Counted from the stretch's first letter, positions 1 through 10,870 are shown. The stretch: DNA of 64,000 nucleotides from Panax quinquefolius (GCA_020205615.1 CM035170.1:36666183-36730182); one strand, 5' to 3'. Program-made: numbers and translations. The notes: a model not told the origin generated them from the sequence alone.

Positions 1-1091
1 ACACTCCCATTTTATTATATGATTGGCTTGATTAATTTTATTTGATTGATGCGCGAGGCATCCGCATTTAAAATGATATACAAAAATAATGCCGACTTCC
101 TCGTGGGTATGGAAACCATCCGAGGAAATTCGGACATCGCAGAAATAATTTATAAGTCGCCATACCGTGAAAGATGTCCATCACGGAACCGAATCTAGAT
201 CCAATGGGATGAATCTGCGATCACATGATTCCTAGGCTCACGAATCTTCGCAATTTGTATGAAAGCGGTTAGCGTATATATATATAAAAGTCAGTAAATA
301 TATATATCTTGATGATCACCAACCACGAAGCACCTCCATGGAGGATAAGAAATGTAAATAAAGCTGTTAAAAGCTATCAACCACCACGGAGGAAACTCCA
401 AGTGGGACAAAACGTAAATAAAGTCAGAAGCGATCAATCCAAGAAGAAAACTCCAAGAAGTAAAATATCTATACTCATCGAGCAATAAATGAACGGAGTT
501 CGATCAGTTCGACCACGCTAATATATATAAGTATATATATATATATAAAAGCAATTAAACGCACCAGATATAAAATCTAGGCTCATCGAACAGAGTCCGA
601 CACACAGTTAATATATATAAATGTAAGTATATATATATTAAAGCAATAAATGCTCCAGACCAAAGTCTAGGCTCATCGAATAAAGTTCGACACACAGTTA
701 ATATATATAAATGTAAGTATATATATATTAAAGCAATAAACGCTCCAGACCGAAATCTAGGCTCAATCGAGGCATAACTCGATAATTTTAGTCAATATAT
801 ATATAAATATATATATATAAAATATATATACAGACTGAAATGAAACCACGGACCGAAGTCCGGGCAAAAGTAAGCAGCACGACTCTCAACGTGTAGAAGG
901 GTGTGTGCAAAGATGAAGAGAAAGACTCTAAAGTGTATGAGAAGGCTTACAGCTGACTGATAAAAGAGGCTTCTATATCTTTAGAGTGGGTAAACACTGG
1001 CTTTTATGGGTACAAAAGAGGCTATATATAAGCTCACAGGTGTTTAAAAGTGGGAAAATACACTGTATGGCAAGTGCAGAGCAAATTTACG
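1..1091. other. Unidentified AT-rich non-coding region
   Basis: I see no gene here. The stretch holds short AT microsatellites, a 90-bp minisatellite (separate entry) and, near 1021-1040, a TATA-like run (GCTATATATAAGC) ahead of sequence that then abuts the chromovirus remnant at 1092. It could be part of another LTR or of its 5' flank, but I do not recognise the family. The ORF of 64 codons on the minus strand at 291-485 has no family signal and overlaps the repeats. Confidence 0.5.
468..785. repeat. 90-bp minisatellite, about 3 copies plus a divergent one
   Basis: The phrase TAGGCTCATCGAA recurs at 578 and 668 and, with one extra base, at 758, an exact 90-bp spacing. Each is followed by CGACACACAGTTAATATATA (or a variant) and an AT run. 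A related, looser copy begins near 468. Unit content is non-coding. Confidence 0.8.
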
Positions 1092-1369
1092 TACCTGGTA
1101 TTTCAAAGAGTTGAGAATACCTTACTTTCATTTCAGATTCCATCTTTCCTGTCCTCATGATTTATCTATTGCTCATCTCCTTTATTTCAAATATCATTCT
1201 AGAATACAGCTTCAAAACAAAGGTTAATTGACATATCACAATTTGTCAACATAAGTAAGAAAATTCAGCTTAGGTAGGACACATTAGCTAAGGGTTTACT
1301 CATCTCTCCCCTCCTAGTTCTATTCCCCGATCTCCGCCAGAGACCATATCCATAATCTCTGATACCAAC
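1092..1369 (-). mobile_element. Deleted internal domain and primer site of a minus-strand chromovirus-type element
   Basis: Read on the minus strand, this follows the LTR at 1370-5396. It starts with a primer site (1357-1367) matching 11 of 12 bases of TGGTATCAGAGC, complementary to initiator tRNA-Met, then about 265 bp of leader. The leader then joins the CCAGGTACGTA sequence that normally lies near the 3' end of chromovirus pol (compare 7117-7127). A nearly identical leader-to-pol-end junction occurs at 5430-5673, so gag and pol were already missing before the two copies separated. Left of 1092 the sequence is unrelated. Confidence 0.75.
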
Positions 1370-1561
1370 TGTTATGCCCCCAAAATAGGTATACATCACC
1401 CATTCTGAGTCGTCAAATACATGGTACAGAAAACAACTACAACTTTATTACTACAATCGTCATGAAAAATACAACAACACATATGTTATGAGTTTTGATA
1501 CAAATATATATACCAACTGTGACTCTTGACACCAACTTGGATAGCACATCACAATGGCACC

Positions 1562-1984
1562 TTACATAAAGGTACAGTCAAAAACTGTTTTAGAAATTAA
1601 AATCTTTGGAAAGTGCTCAAGGAAACCTTCGTACATGGGAGGCCATGCGTCTAGGTTATGATAGATATCATATGTCCACATAATTATCCTTGACATATAA
1701 CTATCATGTTCTTTCCAATGGTAAGTTTTCTCTTGACATATAACTATCTCTACTGTCTGCAATTGAAAATTATATTTCAACCAAACTCCAAGATCATATA
1801 GGTAGTGCTCGTAGATATAATGATCAGCAAGTGAATGTGCACAACCCTGTCTTATGATGACACGAGGTTGTATGTCATTAGACATCTTGTATGATAGTGG
1901 CAAAACACCCTTCCAATGTTGGGTTCGCCTCACCCTATTTGATTCACCAAATATAACTACTAAATGATGTATAAAATATAACAC
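1562..1984 (-). CDS. Unrecognised 140-codon ORF inside the LTR
   Basis: An ATG-to-stop ORF on the minus strand. I recognise no domain. It is rich in Tyr, His and Ile and contains a short internal DNA duplication (the string GACATATAACTATC at about 1691 and 1734). It lies in the part of this LTR that has no counterpart in the related LTRs at 7167-10183 and 19714-22681, so it may be part of a small insertion or captured fragment. A chance ORF is equally possible. No function is assigned. Confidence 0.15.
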   Translation of the reverse strand: MLYFIHHLVVIFGESNRVRRTQHWKGVLPLSYKMSNDIQPRVIIRQGCAHSLADHYIYEHYLYDLGVWLKYNFQLQTVEIVICQEKTYHWKEHDSYMSRIIMWTYDIYHNLDAWPPMYEGFLEHFPKILISKTVFDCTFM

Positions 1985-2503
1985 ACTTTTCTATACTGTT
2001 TAGGGAGAACCTTCACAGCTAGAGACCACCGTTCTATTCTCCTGTTATTCCCGCTCGACCCAGCTACACTCTTATTACCTGAAAGAAATTGTGAAGAAAA
2101 AGGGTGAGCACAACTAGCTCAATAAAGAATATCATGACTAAAGATAATTAAATTATCAATAGCCTTTCACGAGAATAAATCAGAGATTTAGAACATATGG
2201 TAGATGATAAAACTTTTCAACCATAGTTGCAGCGGAATGAGCAATCCATTAGAAGAGTCAAATAGACCATAAAGTCTATTACCTTCTCTATGTTAAAAGT
2301 CCACCAATAATATTTTATTCCTGTAACATCAATCAACAGTTCCTGTCCATAATCATGTGAATAACTTATAATCATAATTGTGATTCTAAATTCCTCTTCG
2401 TACCCAGGACGAAGATAATTTTCATCACATGTCTTTACCTGAAACATCAAAGATCATGGTTATACCAAATCATAATTCCTATTCATAATCATACTAACAA
2501 ATT

Positions 2504-2660
2504 CATCTTTGCACTACGAGCCAAAGATATTCAACAAAAGATCATCTTTGCACTATAGGCAAAAGATATTCAACAACATGTCATCTTTTCACTACAAGCC
2601 AAAGATATTCAACAACAGGTCATCTTTGCACTACGGGCCAAAGATATTAATATCTCAAAG
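2504..2660 (-). repeat. 39-bp tandem repeat in LTR, 4 copies
   Basis: CATCTTTGCACTAC and variants recur at 2504, 2543, 2582 and 2621, each followed by a CCAAAGATATTCAACA-type tail. The spacing is exactly 39 bp. More diverged copies (CTTTGCACTTAAGC, TTTTGCATTACTGG) extend to about 2870. Confidence 0.85.
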
Positions 2661-3000
2661 AAATATATAATCATTTCAGAATTTATATAAACAATAATTA
2701 TAACCATGTTGATCAATTCACCTTTGCACTTAAGCTAAAGATATTCAATTATAAATTCAATGGTCACGATTAACCAGTCAATAATTCATTTTTGCATTAC
2801 TGGCCAAAGAGAACCCATAGTCACGATCATACCAATAATCTACCCATCTTTACACTCAAGTCAAAGAGAAATATCATCATTAGGGTTATAAAAATGTTGT
2901 ATATGATAATAAAAACAATATAATCAACATATAGATTTAATCTCAAGAGTAAGATTCATAAATCAACGATAATTTGGTCAGAAAAAGAAACCAATTTTTT

Positions 3001-3042
3001 CGTGAATAGTAACTCGTGAATAGTAACTCATGAATAGTAACC
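3001..3042 (-). repeat. 14-bp tandem repeat in LTR
   Basis: Three units of TGAATAGTAACTCG type. The reverse complement of the same 14-bp unit (CGAGTTACTATTCA) forms the array at 56629-56703 in a plus-strand solo LTR. The repeat is therefore a shared LTR component and its copy number changes. Confidence 0.85.
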
Positions 3043-4008
3043 CCGACACAAAAAGATAAAGTTTCACAATAAAATCCATATCAATATTTACAACACCTTC
3101 ATCCAAATGTTATAAGTCACTTAATAATCTCATATTATTAATATTACAACAATATTTTAATCATTTTTTAAACTTATAAATAATTTATTTTAATTGTGTT
3201 ACACTTTATTAATAAATGCATTTAATCATCCTAAAATGCCAAACTCATAAGATTTCATCACCAATAACCAAAACCCTCATAAAAAATCTGCATATATCTC
3301 ATATAGAATTCTCAAGCCATAAAATCTTATTTTCTAATTTTCTTACTTCAAATAACATATTTAATTCATTTACTCATAACTAGTCCATTTTCATGAAAAA
3401 ATATCAATCAGTCTCAGAAAATTTTCTTTTCTGGAATTTAGCAGAATATAGTCCCATATTGAACATTCATTTTTCTCGAAATTTTTAAAATTCACTTACT
3501 ATTTTTCATATGGCCAAAACGTCCGAATATTTAGACATTTATCATAAATTGTACTTTTGTTTGAAAATTCTGAAATTTACAGAGTATACTAATATTATAT
3601 ACATGTACTCCCAATAAAAAGTTCACTAATTTTGGAGTTAACCATAAGGAGTTATAAGGGTTTACTTTTAAAATAGTCTTTTTCCATAAATTTCATAGCT
3701 CCTAATATATACATCCAAAAATCGCCATTTTTGGACACAATCTAGAAAACTCATCAAGTTATCATTTCAAATTTTTCTAGAATTTTTGAAGGTCGGAAAA
3801 ATTACGAAACTGAAAAGCATAATAACCCTTACAATCCCTTACCACAAAAGAGAAGTATTTCTGACTGGAATATCGGATGTAAAGCCGAATGAAACTTGTA
3901 CTGAATAACAACTTTCAAAGTATCTAAATACTCACACAAATACGCTCGATAATATAGAGAGAGAAACCTTATGTTTCTGGTGTGATTTTCAATTCTAACT
4001 TAAGCACC

Positions 4009-4016
4009 TATTTATA
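4009..4016 (-). promoter_or_regulatory. TATA box of the minus-strand LTR
   Basis: TATAAATA on the minus strand, followed by GGTGCTTAAGTTAG. The same layout (TATAAATAGGATGCTTAGTT) is present in the plus-strand LTRs at 8442 and 21015, which supports this as the LTR promoter core. Confidence 0.65.
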
Positions 4017-4689
4017 CGAAAATGGTAGAACGCCAAAGGAGACTAAATAATAAAATAATATTATAAATTTTTTTTCTCCTACACAGCTAGTCTTGAAAAA
4101 TCATCAGCCACCACTGTGGGGCCCACCCAAAATCAGCACATGTATTCAACACCAACCAAAAGTGGGTCCCACCCAATTTTAATAAAAATCATTTTATTTT
4201 TCTGAAACTTCAGTAATTCATAGAAAATAGCATGTTTATCAGAAAAATACGAATTTTATGTCCATTCCACAAGAAATCGAATTCTCTACAACTTTGTAGC
4301 TTTAAGTTTTTCCAAATTCCAGACAGAAAATATTCGACAAACGGATGATTTTCAACACTTCTTAAAATTCATAACAAATCATGCATTAATTTTTAACGGT
4401 TCAAAATTTGTGGACATATACTCAACTTATATATGTATAACATATCCAAAAATCACAACGATCCAAAGGTCGGATTAAAATTATAACTCACGCAATAGAG
4501 CTTTAAGAATACTGATTTAATTTTTAATACCTCAATTCCGACAAAATACTGATAAAACACCTCTACACTAATTCCTTCATTTATAACCACATAAATAAAT
4601 CCATCATTTATATCCACATCAAATAAATATTTTCTTATCATATAAATCAATAATTAATTATTCATAAATAATATTACAGAATCACAATA

Positions 4690-4785
4690 ATGACATCCAG
4701 GTAGTTCCCAGGAAAGAGGGGGCTTTCCGATAAAGATTTCTCCTTACTGGCGCACAATTAGGTGACCAAACCTCTCCTTGACAGA
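4690..4785 (-). other. Block conserved between diverged chromovirus LTRs
   Basis: On the minus strand this contains GAGAGGTTTGGTCACCTAAT, then GGAGAAAT and AAAGCCCCCTCTTTCC. The same ordered block occurs at 7711-7780, 20258-20340 and 56363-56440, although much of the surrounding LTR is hard to align. The solo LTR at 37855-40360 lacks it. The function is unknown. It sits about 700 bp upstream of the TATA box in each case. Confidence 0.7.
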
Positions 4786-5396
4786 ACTTTCAAGGCATTA
4801 TCAATAATGCTATCTAATAATATTATTCAAATAATATGAATTATTGATATGATAATGGGAAATACTGTGCAGTGACAATTATTGAAACAACAATAATATA
4901 AAATATCAACGCAACAATAATTGAATCAATAAAATAAAATATTGAACAATAATTACTGTAACAATTATTGAGTAGTGTCTTCTTACATAAGAATAAATAA
5001 TTCAAAATATTTGTGGAAATCTGGTGTCTACTCTTTATGAACCACGCGTATTACATCGTATTTTAACCACCGTGTATTCCAACAAGGTTAATTCAGTAAT
5101 AACTACGTCGTTATTTATAAAAACTCAAACTTATCGTTTTCTTCATCCCACAGCGGTTATTATGTTATGGGGCCCACAAATGGCTACTGCTACTGGCGAT
5201 GCATTTAATATTCCCAAACAACAAGAATATTCCACGACCAAACGAATATTCCCCGACATAAATGAGTATTTTATAACCACTTGCATATTTTGAAAATTTT
5301 ATATATATCACCCTTATCTTTAAACTTTTATCAATTTAACTATTTACTAAATAGAAAAATTGAATACTTTTATTTCATAAAATTTTGGGTCTTACA

Positions 5397-5673
5397 ATCT
5401 CCCCTCATGAAATTTCGACCCCGAAATTTGAGTACCTGGTATTTCAAAGAGTTGAGAATACCTTGCTTTCATTTTAGATTCCATCTTCCCTGTCCTCATG
5501 ATTTATCTATTGCTCATCTCCTTTATTTCAGATATCATTCTAGAATACAGCTTCAAAACAAAGGTTAATTGACATATCACAATTTGTCAACTTAAGTAAG
5601 AAAATTCAGCTTAGGTAGGACACACTAGTGAATGGTTTACTCATCTACCATATCCATAAGCTCTGATACCAAC
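5397..5673 (-). mobile_element. 276-bp internal domain of the deleted chromovirus-type element
   Basis: Between two LTRs on the minus strand: a perfect 12-base initiator-tRNA-Met primer site (5660-5671), about 230 bp of leader, a direct jump to the last codons of pol, and a purine tract (CATGAGGGGAGAT, 5397-5410) abutting the next LTR. A normal Tekay-type internal domain is about 5 kb. This one has lost gag and pol. Confidence 0.8.
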
Positions 5674-5791
5674 TGTGACGCCCCCAAAATAGGTATACAT
5701 CACCCATTCTGAGTCGCCAAATACATGGTACAGAAAACAACTACAACTTTATTACTACAATCGTCATGCAAAATACAACAACACATATGTT
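5674..5791 (-). mobile_element. Truncated LTR end of the same minus-strand family
   Basis: It begins TGTGACGCCCCCAAAATAGG and matches 1370-1492 closely, including GTATACATCACCCATTCTGA. It breaks off at 5791, where the sequence switches to an Athila LTR end. Only the last 118 bp of the LTR (minus-strand sense) remain. Confidence 0.8.
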
Positions 5792-5894
5792 AACCTTGTA
5801 TACTTACTCTGTGGGAATGATACTTTACTTACTCTTTATTACTTGTTGACCGTGTATACTTGCACGTATTCATTGATTGCAAAATCACCCAACA
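5792..5894 (+). mobile_element. Fragment of an Athila LTR 3' end
   Basis: The phrases GTGGGAATGATACTTTAC, ATTACTTGTTGACCG and the terminal CACCCAACA match the last 100 bp of the Athila LTRs at 29780-29862, 33260-33343 and, inverted, 15474-15580. No primer site follows, so this is a solo or truncated scrap. Confidence 0.75.
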
Positions 5895-6085
5895 TCTGTC
5901 CCTTCTCTTCTCTAACAAATCATGCCTCTAAATACCTTAATATGGTTTACAAATTCTTTTGATATGGTTAATCGATATGATTAATCATGTTAACTCAAAC
6001 GTCTTAAAATTTGTAGGGTTTTTGATCGAAGAATTTTTTTTCCGATATGAGTAGGATCTTCAGTTGTTTTCAGGATTGTAAAGAC
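5895..6085. other. Short unassigned spacer
   Basis: AT-rich sequence without a gene or clear repeat. The last bases (AAAGACTCCAGG) resemble chromovirus pol at about 18186-18199. The integrase fragment that follows may therefore join here through an internal deletion of pol. Confidence 0.4.
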
Positions 6086-7155
6086 TCCAGGGTTTCTCAA
6101 GGTATAGATGCGATTTGGATCATTGTTGATAGATTGATCAAGTCTGCTCATTTCTTACCGATACGAGAAACTTATACACTTGAATGTCTTGCTCATATGT
6201 ACATAAATGAGATTGTAAGACTGCATGGTATACCAGTATCCATAGTTTCTGATCGAGACCCAAGATTCACTTCACAATTTTGGGTTAGTTTGCAGAAAGC
6301 TATGGGCACAGATTTACGATTTAGCTCGGCATATCATCCTTAGACGGACGGACAGTTGGAGAGGACTATTGAAACTCTTTAAGATCTATTAAGACTTTGT
6401 GTCCTTGATTTCAAGGGAAGTTGGGACAAGTTCTTACCTTTGGTGGAGTTTTCCTACAACAACAGTTATCAAGCAAATATTGGCATGGCTCCATTCGAAG
6501 CGGTGTATGGAAGAAAATGTCGTTCTCTAGTATGCTGGGATGAGGTGGGTGAAGCAACGTTATTGGGACCGGAGTTGAGTACGTGTGACTACTTTAAAGA
6601 TTCAAACGATCCAAAGAACGTATAAAAACCTCACAAGATCAACAAAAGAGTTATCTTTGATCTTCATCGAAAGGACGTGGAATTCGATATAGGAGATCAT
6701 GTGTTGTTACGTGTTGCTCCATGAAAAGGAGTTACTGAGATTTGGAAAGAGAGGAAAGCTCAATCCTCGATTCATTGGCCCATTTTTAATCCTTGATCGA
6801 GTCAAAACTCGTGGCCTATAGACTCGCTTTTACCGCGCCAAGTATGTCTCGTGTTCATAACTTTTCACATATCCATGTTACGTAAATATGTGGAAGACCC
6901 GAACCACATTATTGAAAGTTAGAACCCGAATTAAAATAAGCGGAAGATTTAACGTATGAAGAGGTTCTTGTTCAAATCCTTGATAAGAAGGAACATATTT
7001 TACGCTCCTAGGTTATACCTCAAGTCAAAGTTTTGTGGAGAAACCACGATGTTGAGGAAATGACGTGGGAGTTAGAATCTGAAGTGAAATCAAGGTATCC
7101 TTACCTCTTTGACATACCAGGTACGTACCTTAATTTCGAGGGTGAAATTTCATAA
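6086..7155 (+). pseudogene. pol: Chromovirus integrase-chromodomain fragment
   Basis: A broken 3' third of a Ty3/gypsy chromovirus polyprotein. Visible in order: integrase core with [13 protein letters not shown], the second catalytic Asp in [13 protein letters not shown], then SSAYHP, a stop codon (6341-6343) and TDGQLERTIETL carrying the catalytic Glu. After these come EFSYNNSYQ-type sequence, several frameshifts, a GPFLILDR-like region, and a chromodomain-like end (VKVLWRNHDVEEMTWE) closing at DIPG. It is about 85-90% similar by eye to the copy at 18640-19702. Its upstream part is missing. It runs directly into a purine tract and an LTR, so it belongs to an element left of the LTR at 7167. 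It is not functional. Confidence 0.9.
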
Positions 7156-7166
7156 GAAGGGGAGAT
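7154..7166 (+). other. Polypurine tract of chromovirus
   Basis: AAGAAGGGGAGAT directly abuts the TGTAAAACCCC start of the LTR. The same arrangement is at 19701-19713. It would prime plus-strand DNA synthesis. Confidence 0.9.
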
Positions 7167-8018
7167 TGTAAAACCCCAACTTTTTGAATAAAGATGAATT
7201 TTCTATAAATATTATTTTTGAATATTATGGAGTGAAATTGATATAATGTTATAGTTGTGGGTAATATTTATAAATTTTACATAGTATGCAAGTTGTTATA
7301 TTATATTCGATTGGTCGGGGAATATTCGTTTAAGCAGGGAATATTCGTACAACGGCGCAATCATTGGTGGACCCCACAACAGAATTATTGTCGGATTGAG
7401 AAAACGGCAAAAATATTTTTATGAAAATAACGACAAAAGTTTTACTGTTGATCTTTGTTGAACTACTCAAGAGTAAAAAGTACAAGAATACACGTGGTTG
7501 CATAAGAAATACACACAAGATTGATTATTGATGCTTACGTGAGAAGTCATTCGATTTTGTTCAATTATTGCTATAGTAATTGTTGCATAATATCTCACGT
7601 TATTTGATTCAATTATTGTCGATATTTTATATAAAATCAATAATTGAGATGACATACGATTATTAATATTATTATTTGCAATATTAACGATGTCTCAGAA
7701 GTTCATCGATGAGAGGTTTGGTCACCTAATTGCGCCTGATAGGGAGAAATCCTTATTAAAAAGCCCCTCTTTCACAGGGAGCGACACAGTCGATTAATAT
7801 TGTGAATCGTAATAAAGATGATAAATGTTGTTAAAATTATTAAGGTGATTTTTATGAAGTTTTACTTATTTTATGAACCCCATTTACCCATTTTTCAAAA
7901 TAATCGGTAGAAAATTATTTAAAGGTGGGGCTCACATGTGGGGGCCACATGTGGGGCCCATATATGTTGAAAAACTAATTTTGAAATGGGGGTGGGAGGG
8001 AGTTACGTATAGGGGAGG

Positions 8019-8020
<2 letters not shown>

Positions 8021-8088
<68 letters not shown>
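8021..8088. repeat. (TA)n(TG)n microsatellite
   Basis: About 16 AT units run straight into about 17 TG units inside the LTR. The second LTR of the complex has only a short degenerate version at 20570-20605. This site therefore mutates quickly. Confidence 0.95.
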
Positions 8089-8089
<1 letters not shown>

Positions 8090-8441
8090 ATATATTTGTA
8101 AGTGGGAAATGGTAGGAAAGTTAGTATGATAGTGATGGGAGTAAGATGTGAGTAGGTGTGTGATAGTGAAAGGTGTAAGAGTGTAGTGAAAGTGATTTTG
8201 GGGGTGTGGGGGATTGATGTTGGTTTTGGGGGGATAAAAATCAAGTGGTGGTTATATAATATGGTTATATATAAACTGAAAACATGTGTGGTTTAATTCT
8301 TATTGGTTGAAGGATGGACTTTTTGCATCCATGAGTTAGCAATATTTTTTCATCCGTGAATTAATGCATCAGTCAAGCATCCGTAAGTTATAAAATTGTT
8401 GTGTCCGTATTATTTTCTAATCAGTACCCCTTCTACTCTCC

Positions 8442-8449
8442 TATAAATA
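8442..8449 (+). promoter_or_regulatory. LTR TATA box
   Basis: TATAAATA followed by GGATGCTTAGTTAGAATTG. It is conserved in position and context in the paired LTR at 21015. Confidence 0.7.
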
Positions 8450-8714
8450 GGATGCTTAGTTAGAATTGAAAACCACACCAGAAATTTAGAGAAATTCTCT
8501 TCTATAATCTTGAGCGTATTTTCTTTAGAGTTTTAAGAAGCTTTGAGCGTAGTGTAAGTTTTCTTAAAAAATATCCTCACCCTACCAATCGGAATACTTT
8601 TCTTTTACGGTAAGGGGTGTTATTCTTTCTTATTCATGAAGAGAACTGTTGTTACTCCATTTCTTATTATTCTATTTGAATAACTCAGATCACGCTCTAC
8701 CCTATACTTGGTGA

Positions 8715-9120
8715 CATTCTTCTATTATTCCATCTTAATTATTCTGTTGGAATATCCTGTCATGCATTTTACAGGACTGATTTTGTCTTTATTATTCCGT
8801 TGGAATATCCTCGTGCATCGCTTTTACGCCGGACACAGTTCCGTCTTTATTATTATTACATTGGAATATCCCATCATGCGTGCGTTTTACGTACGAACTG
8901 ATTCCATCCTTATTAGTATTCTCGTTGGAATAACTTTGCCTGTCGCAAGTACCGCATACATGGTGATTTTGTTGTTATTCCATTCTTTATTATTTTGTTG
9001 AAACTTCCCCATTAGGTGCGAATTTTGCCCCGACTTTGGTTCCGTTATTATTATTCTGTTGGAATAACCTGTCTATGCGAAGTACCGCATGCATGGTGAT
9101 TTCTGTTGTTATTCCATTCT
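8715..9120 (+). repeat. Degenerate ~60-75 bp LTR repeat
   Basis: About six units, each built around TTATTATT(A/C)(T/C)(G/A)TTGGAATA, then a (CATGCG)TTTTACG-type string, then GGTTCCGTCTTTATT. The same unit forms arrays at about 21290-21610, 38970-39290 and 57240-57620, with different copy numbers and order. Confidence 0.75.
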
Positions 9121-10185
9121 CTATTATACTCAGTTGGTTAAAGTTTAGACTTCTATACTCCATGAAATTAGTGGAATATTCTTGATATTTGCGCTTCATC
9201 CAGTATCTTTTCATGGAAATATTATTTTGAGCATTCTTGAATTTTACTCTACAAAGTAGTATCATATTGACATTTTGGACGTTATTAGTTCCTGGATAAA
9301 TTAATTCTTGAACTTGTTTTATTGAATTCTTATATCATTGTCATCATCCTCATATTTATATTTTTTTTGAAAGTCATTTGTGGCCTGTAGTGCATAGATG
9401 GACTTGGTATGATTATGACCAGGGATTATTCGGTGTAATCATGACCATAATGGTACAAATGATGTGGTAAAAGTCCTCATTGGCCCGTGAGTGCATCATT
9501 GATGGAATGTTTGTATGGCATGATCATGACCATTAATGAATACACAAATATTCTTGGCCCGTAGTGCGTGGATAATTGTGGTCGTTGATACTAAAGAATA
9601 TTCTTGGTAGTAGTCTGTGAAGTGATTTAATGATGTGGAATATTTATTAAAATTTCGAGTCTCAAATGATAATTGATGATGAAAAACCTTTTAAATCATA
9701 AAAGATAGTAGATTTTATTTTCTACATGGCTCTTTTAATGGATTGCTTGTTCTACCGCAGCTTAAACTTGATGTCTATTATATTTTATCGGTTTAACATT
9801 GTTGGAGACTAATGATAATTTATTCTGCATTATCTTAGTCATAATATTTCTTCTTGGACTAGTTGAGCTCACCCTTTTTCTTTCACCGTTATCTTCGTGA
9901 AATGAGAATATAGGTAGGACGTAGTCTGGGGAACCGGAGTTATGGTCCGAGAGGATAGCATTAGTAGTCATCACTATTCTGTGAAATAGTGTGATAATAA
10001 TTGTAATGAGGAATCCTTTTGAGTTTGTATAATCTCTAGTAGACAATATTTGTATTCAAACTCACAGTTTATGTTTTGTCGTAATGTACACGACAGTTAT
10101 ATTAGTAAGTTGTATTTGAATTCTGTACTATGTATCTGGCGACCCAAGATGGGTTATGTATACCTAATTTTGGAGGCGTCACAGT

Positions 10186-10197
10186 TGGTATCAAAGC
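10186..10197 (+). other. Primer binding site, initiator tRNA-Met
   Basis: TGGTATCAAAGC matches TGGTATCAGAGC at 11 of 12 bases, two bases after the LTR end. This is the usual primer of chromoviruses. Confidence 0.85.
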
Positions 10198-10370
10198 TTA
10201 GGGATATGATCCCTGGCTAAGATGTTAGACTAGAACTAGGAGGGGAGAGATGGGGAATTCCTTCGCTAGTATGACTTACCTATGTTTATTTGGTATTTAA
10301 TTGGTCGGTCAAAGTATATGGATAATATGTTATATATTAATGAACCTTTGTTTTGTTGCAGTATATAAAA

Positions 10371-10708
10371 ATGACATCCGAGAATGTTGAAAATAGCAAT
10401 GGAGCACAAGAGACCGTTGAGTCTCTAAAGTTCAATAATCAGGAGAATGTGCATCAGGAAGGCGACAATCCTCATGCAAACAACAACACTGACCAAATGA
10501 TGAATGATGGACTGTTCAGAGGCTTTATGCAATTCATGCAACATCAGGCGAAAGCGGCTCCTATCCAAAATGTAGGTGGAAACACTGGAAACTCTCGGAC
10601 GGTCACTGCTAAACAGTTTAAGGAGCTGGGACCACCGGAGTTTATAGGAGAGCCAAAACCACTTAAGGCGGAAGCATGGATAAAGCAGATCACCAAGATA
10701 TTTGATGT
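10371..10708 (+). pseudogene. gag: Chromovirus gag, N-terminal part, cut by assembly gap
   Basis: The ATG at 10371 opens MTSENVENSNGAQ and stays open for 112 codons to the gap. Residues 80-112 carry the signature start of the Pfam retrotransposon gag domain: FKELGPPEFIGEPKPLKAEA, then WIKQITKIFDV. It would form the virus-like particle. A possible splice acceptor (TTTTGTTGCAG) lies just before the ATG. The rest of gag, the protease and the first part of the reverse transcriptase are absent from the window. They are either in the unresolved gap or deleted. Confidence 0.85.
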
Positions 10709-10808
10709 NNNNNNNNNNNNNNNNNNNNNNNNNNNNNNNNNNNNNNNNNNNNNNNNNNNNNNNNNNNNNNNNNNNNNNNNNNNNNNNNNNNNNNNNNNNN
10801 NNNNNNNN
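10709..10808. other. Assembly gap (100 N)
   Basis: Exactly 100 unknown bases, the conventional placeholder for a gap of unknown size. It separates chromovirus gag from the minus-strand Athila element. It must hide or replace at least that element's 3' LTR and the chromovirus sequence from gag to mid reverse transcriptase. Confidence 1.
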
Positions 10809-10870
10809 TACAAAAATTTACTAAACATGCTAAAATAAATGTAACTAAACTACTATGCAAGTACACCAAT

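Larger units (their letters stand above)
1370..5396 (-). mobile_element. 4.0-kb chromovirus-type LTR (minus strand)
   Basis: A complete LTR of 4027 bp. On the minus strand it starts TGTAAGACCC just after a purine-rich tract (5397-5410) and ends GGGGGCATAACA just before the tRNA-iMet primer site. It is a diverged relative of the plus-strand LTRs at 7167, 19714, 37855 and 55805. They share the terminal GATGTATACCTA segment, the GGGGAATATTCG segment in U3, a conserved block (4690-4785) and a TATA box followed by the leader start. It is longer than its relatives, partly because of extra sequence near 1540-1990. Several small ORFs inside are judged to be chance. Confidence 0.9.
7167..10183 (+). 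mobile_element. Chromovirus LTR, 3.0 kb
   Basis: Starts TGTAAAACCCCAAC after a purine tract and ends GGAGGCGTCACA just before an initiator-tRNA-Met primer site, so it is a true LTR of 3017 bp. It serves as 3' LTR for the integrase remnant on its left and as 5' LTR for gag on its right. Contents in order: conserved block (7711-7780), TA/TG microsatellite (8021-8088), TATA box (8442), GTTGGAATA repeats (8715-9120) and GTAGTGCAT-type repeats (about 9380-9610). It is closely related to 19714-22681. Confidence 0.95.

Noticed and set aside
2504..2660. CRISPR-like regular repeats (here and at 38469, 63247)
   Set aside because: Repeats are directly adjacent with no unique spacers and lie in eukaryotic LTRs.
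5024..5568. Two plus-strand ORFs of 89 and 95 codons
   Set aside because: They lie antisense to the minus-strand LTR and its purine tract, with low-complexity composition and no family match.
7873..8244. ORFs on both strands across 7873-8244
   Set aside because: They are open only because TA and TG repeats encode Ile-Tyr and Cys-Val runs. The same segment of the paired LTR has no such frame.
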